Positions 6,161 through 7,079 of a stretch of 7,079 nt of DNA are shown piece by piece; positions within the stretch are counted from its first letter, which is position 1; the number at the start of each line of letters is the position of its first letter. Location: assembly GCA_947471105.1 (NCBI GenBank), contig CANIYB010000126.1, forward strand, positions 1-7,079, read 5' to 3'. The notes beneath the pieces were generated by a model. That model was not told the DNA's origin, did no database searches, and saw only the letters and a program-made list of their open reading frames with translations. The stretch is from Cytophagaceae bacterium (GTDB lineage: Bacteria > Bacteroidota > Bacteroidia > Cytophagales > Spirosomataceae). The position numbers and the translations under genes are program-made.

Positions 6161-7079
6161 ATGAAATTATTCACAAACAAAATTGGAATCTTGTCAATCG
6201 CCCTAGCGATGACGGTTTCTTCTTGTAATAAGGAATTCTTGAACGCAGTTCCTGAATTAGATTTGTCTGATGCGACGGTATTCAATACGCCTGCTCGTGT
6301 TTTATCCCAGGTTAATGGACTTTATGGTTCAGCTAAATCGGGAAGTTTATTTGGAGGTCGGTATTTAATATATAACGATATCCGTGGAGAAGATTGGGTT
6401 AACCGTACGACTAACTCGGTGACTGGATATTCTACTTACCAAGGAAACCAAGATCCATCGGATTCTTATTTGGCCAACTTCTGGGTGGTGGGATATTCGA
6501 CGATCAACAGAGCAAACTTGTTCTTAGAAGGTTTAGCTGCAAATTCTACCGTAGTTCCAGCTGCTTTAGCTGCCAATTACAGAGGAGAGGCTAAGTTCTT
6601 GCGTGCGTTAACTTATTTCTCTTTGGTTCAGTATTTTGCTAAGCCATATATTTTGGATAAGGGTGCTTCTGCTGGTTTGCCATTGCGGTTAAAAGGAGAG
6701 ACTTCTTCTGCAAACAATGCATTAGCTCGTAGTTCAGTAGCTCAGATTTATGATCAAATTTTAAAAGATTTAAATGAAGCTGAGGCTGAGTTGCCAGATA
6801 CTTATTCGTCTGCATTGTTAAACACAACTCGTGCACATAAGAATTCAGCAATCGCTTTAAAGACAAGAGTATTGTTGGCCAAAGCAGATTATGCTGGAGT
6901 AATCACAGAAGCGAATAAAATTGTTTCTGCGGCTGCACCCTTTAGAGGTACTGCTCGTGTAGCACATGCATTACAAGCAGATGTTTCTGCGGTGTTTAAT
7001 GCCCCTTATACTACATCTGAATCTATATTCTCTTTCCCGATGGATGCGACAAACGCTCCTGGTACTCAAAACCAATTGG
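6161..7079 (+). CDS. SusD/RagB-family nutrient-binding outer membrane lipoprotein, 5' part (3' end outside window)
   Basis: The frame is open from the ATG at 6161 to the window edge: 306 codons with no stop, about 55-60% of a typical 500-550-residue SusD. A lipoprotein signal ends VSSC with Cys22 lipidated, followed by Asn-Lys-Glu, the common SusD start CNKEFLN and a plausible surface-export signal. Canonical features follow: PELDLSDATVF (31-41), DIRGEDWV (73-80), the TPR helix RGEAKFLRALTYFSLVQYF (141-159), GLPLRL (172-177), SSVAQIYDQILKDLNEAEAE (191-210), a helical HKNSAIALKTRVLLAKADY segment (226-244) and SESIFSF (286-292). This pattern is the N-terminal SusD-like_3 type; the SusD_RagB C-terminal domain should follow beyond the edge. 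It caps the SusC encoded 18 nt upstream and captures ligand at the cell surface. The short gap, with no terminator, makes one operon nearly certain. The ligand is unknown. Confidence 0.95.
   Translation, partial: MKLFTNKIGILSIALAMTVSSCNKEFLNAVPELDLSDATVFNTPARVLSQVNGLYGSAKSGSLFGGRYLIYNDIRGEDWVNRTTNSVTGYSTYQGNQDPSDSYLANFWVVGYSTINRANLFLEGLAANSTVVPAALAANYRGEAKFLRALTYFSLVQYFAKPYILDKGASAGLPLRLKGETSSANNALARSSVAQIYDQILKDLNEAEAELPDTYSSALLNTTRAHKNSAIALKTRVLLAKADYAGVITEANKIVSAAAPFRGTARVAHALQADVSAVFNAPYTTSESIFSFPMDATNAPGTQNQL

Noticed and set aside
6639..6866. Minus-strand open frame opposite the second SusD
   Set aside because: It lies opposite canonical SusD helices and has no recognisable domain.

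Overview
The window reads as a Bacteroidota (Bacteroidetes) chromosome segment. The DNA is AT-rich, one start is preceded by a TAnnTTTG-type promoter element, and Shine-Dalgarno sequences are mostly absent. All four genes belong to the SusC/SusD outer-membrane nutrient-uptake families, which are essentially confined to this phylum. The sequence style would fit an environmental Cytophagales- or Sphingobacteriales-like member, but that is a guess; genus cannot be read from it.

Layout, all on the + strand. (1) Bases 1-1229 are the 3' part of a SusC-type TonB-dependent receptor whose start lies before the window. (2) Bases 1251-2681 are a complete SusD-like lipoprotein of the SusD-like_2 type, 21 nt downstream and therefore co-transcribed. 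(3) Bases 2682-2756 are the 3' untranslated region, ending in a strong intrinsic terminator at 2727-2756. (4) Bases 2757-2992 are an AT-rich intergenic region with several inverted repeats and a candidate Bacteroidota promoter. (5) Bases 2993-6142 are a complete 1049-residue SusC/RagA-type receptor. (6) Bases 6161-7079 are the 5' part (306 codons) of a canonical SusD/RagB lipoprotein, 18 nt downstream of its SusC and cut by the window edge.

The window therefore holds two consecutive but separately transcribed SusCD pairs. In each pair the SusC beta-barrel would import an oligomeric ligand using TonB-ExbBD energy, while the SusD surface lipoprotein caps the barrel and captures ligand. The two pairs are divergent: their SusD proteins belong to different Pfam-type subfamilies and their SusC C-terminal halves differ clearly. 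They are not a recent tandem duplication. No glycoside hydrolase, peptidase, sulfatase or regulator gene is visible, so the substrates cannot be named.

I see no tRNA, rRNA, CRISPR array, insertion sequence or broken gene. I do not see a clearly new biological system here. The most interesting non-coding signal is a cluster of overlapping palindromes (2883-2907) upstream of the second pair, a plausible operator.
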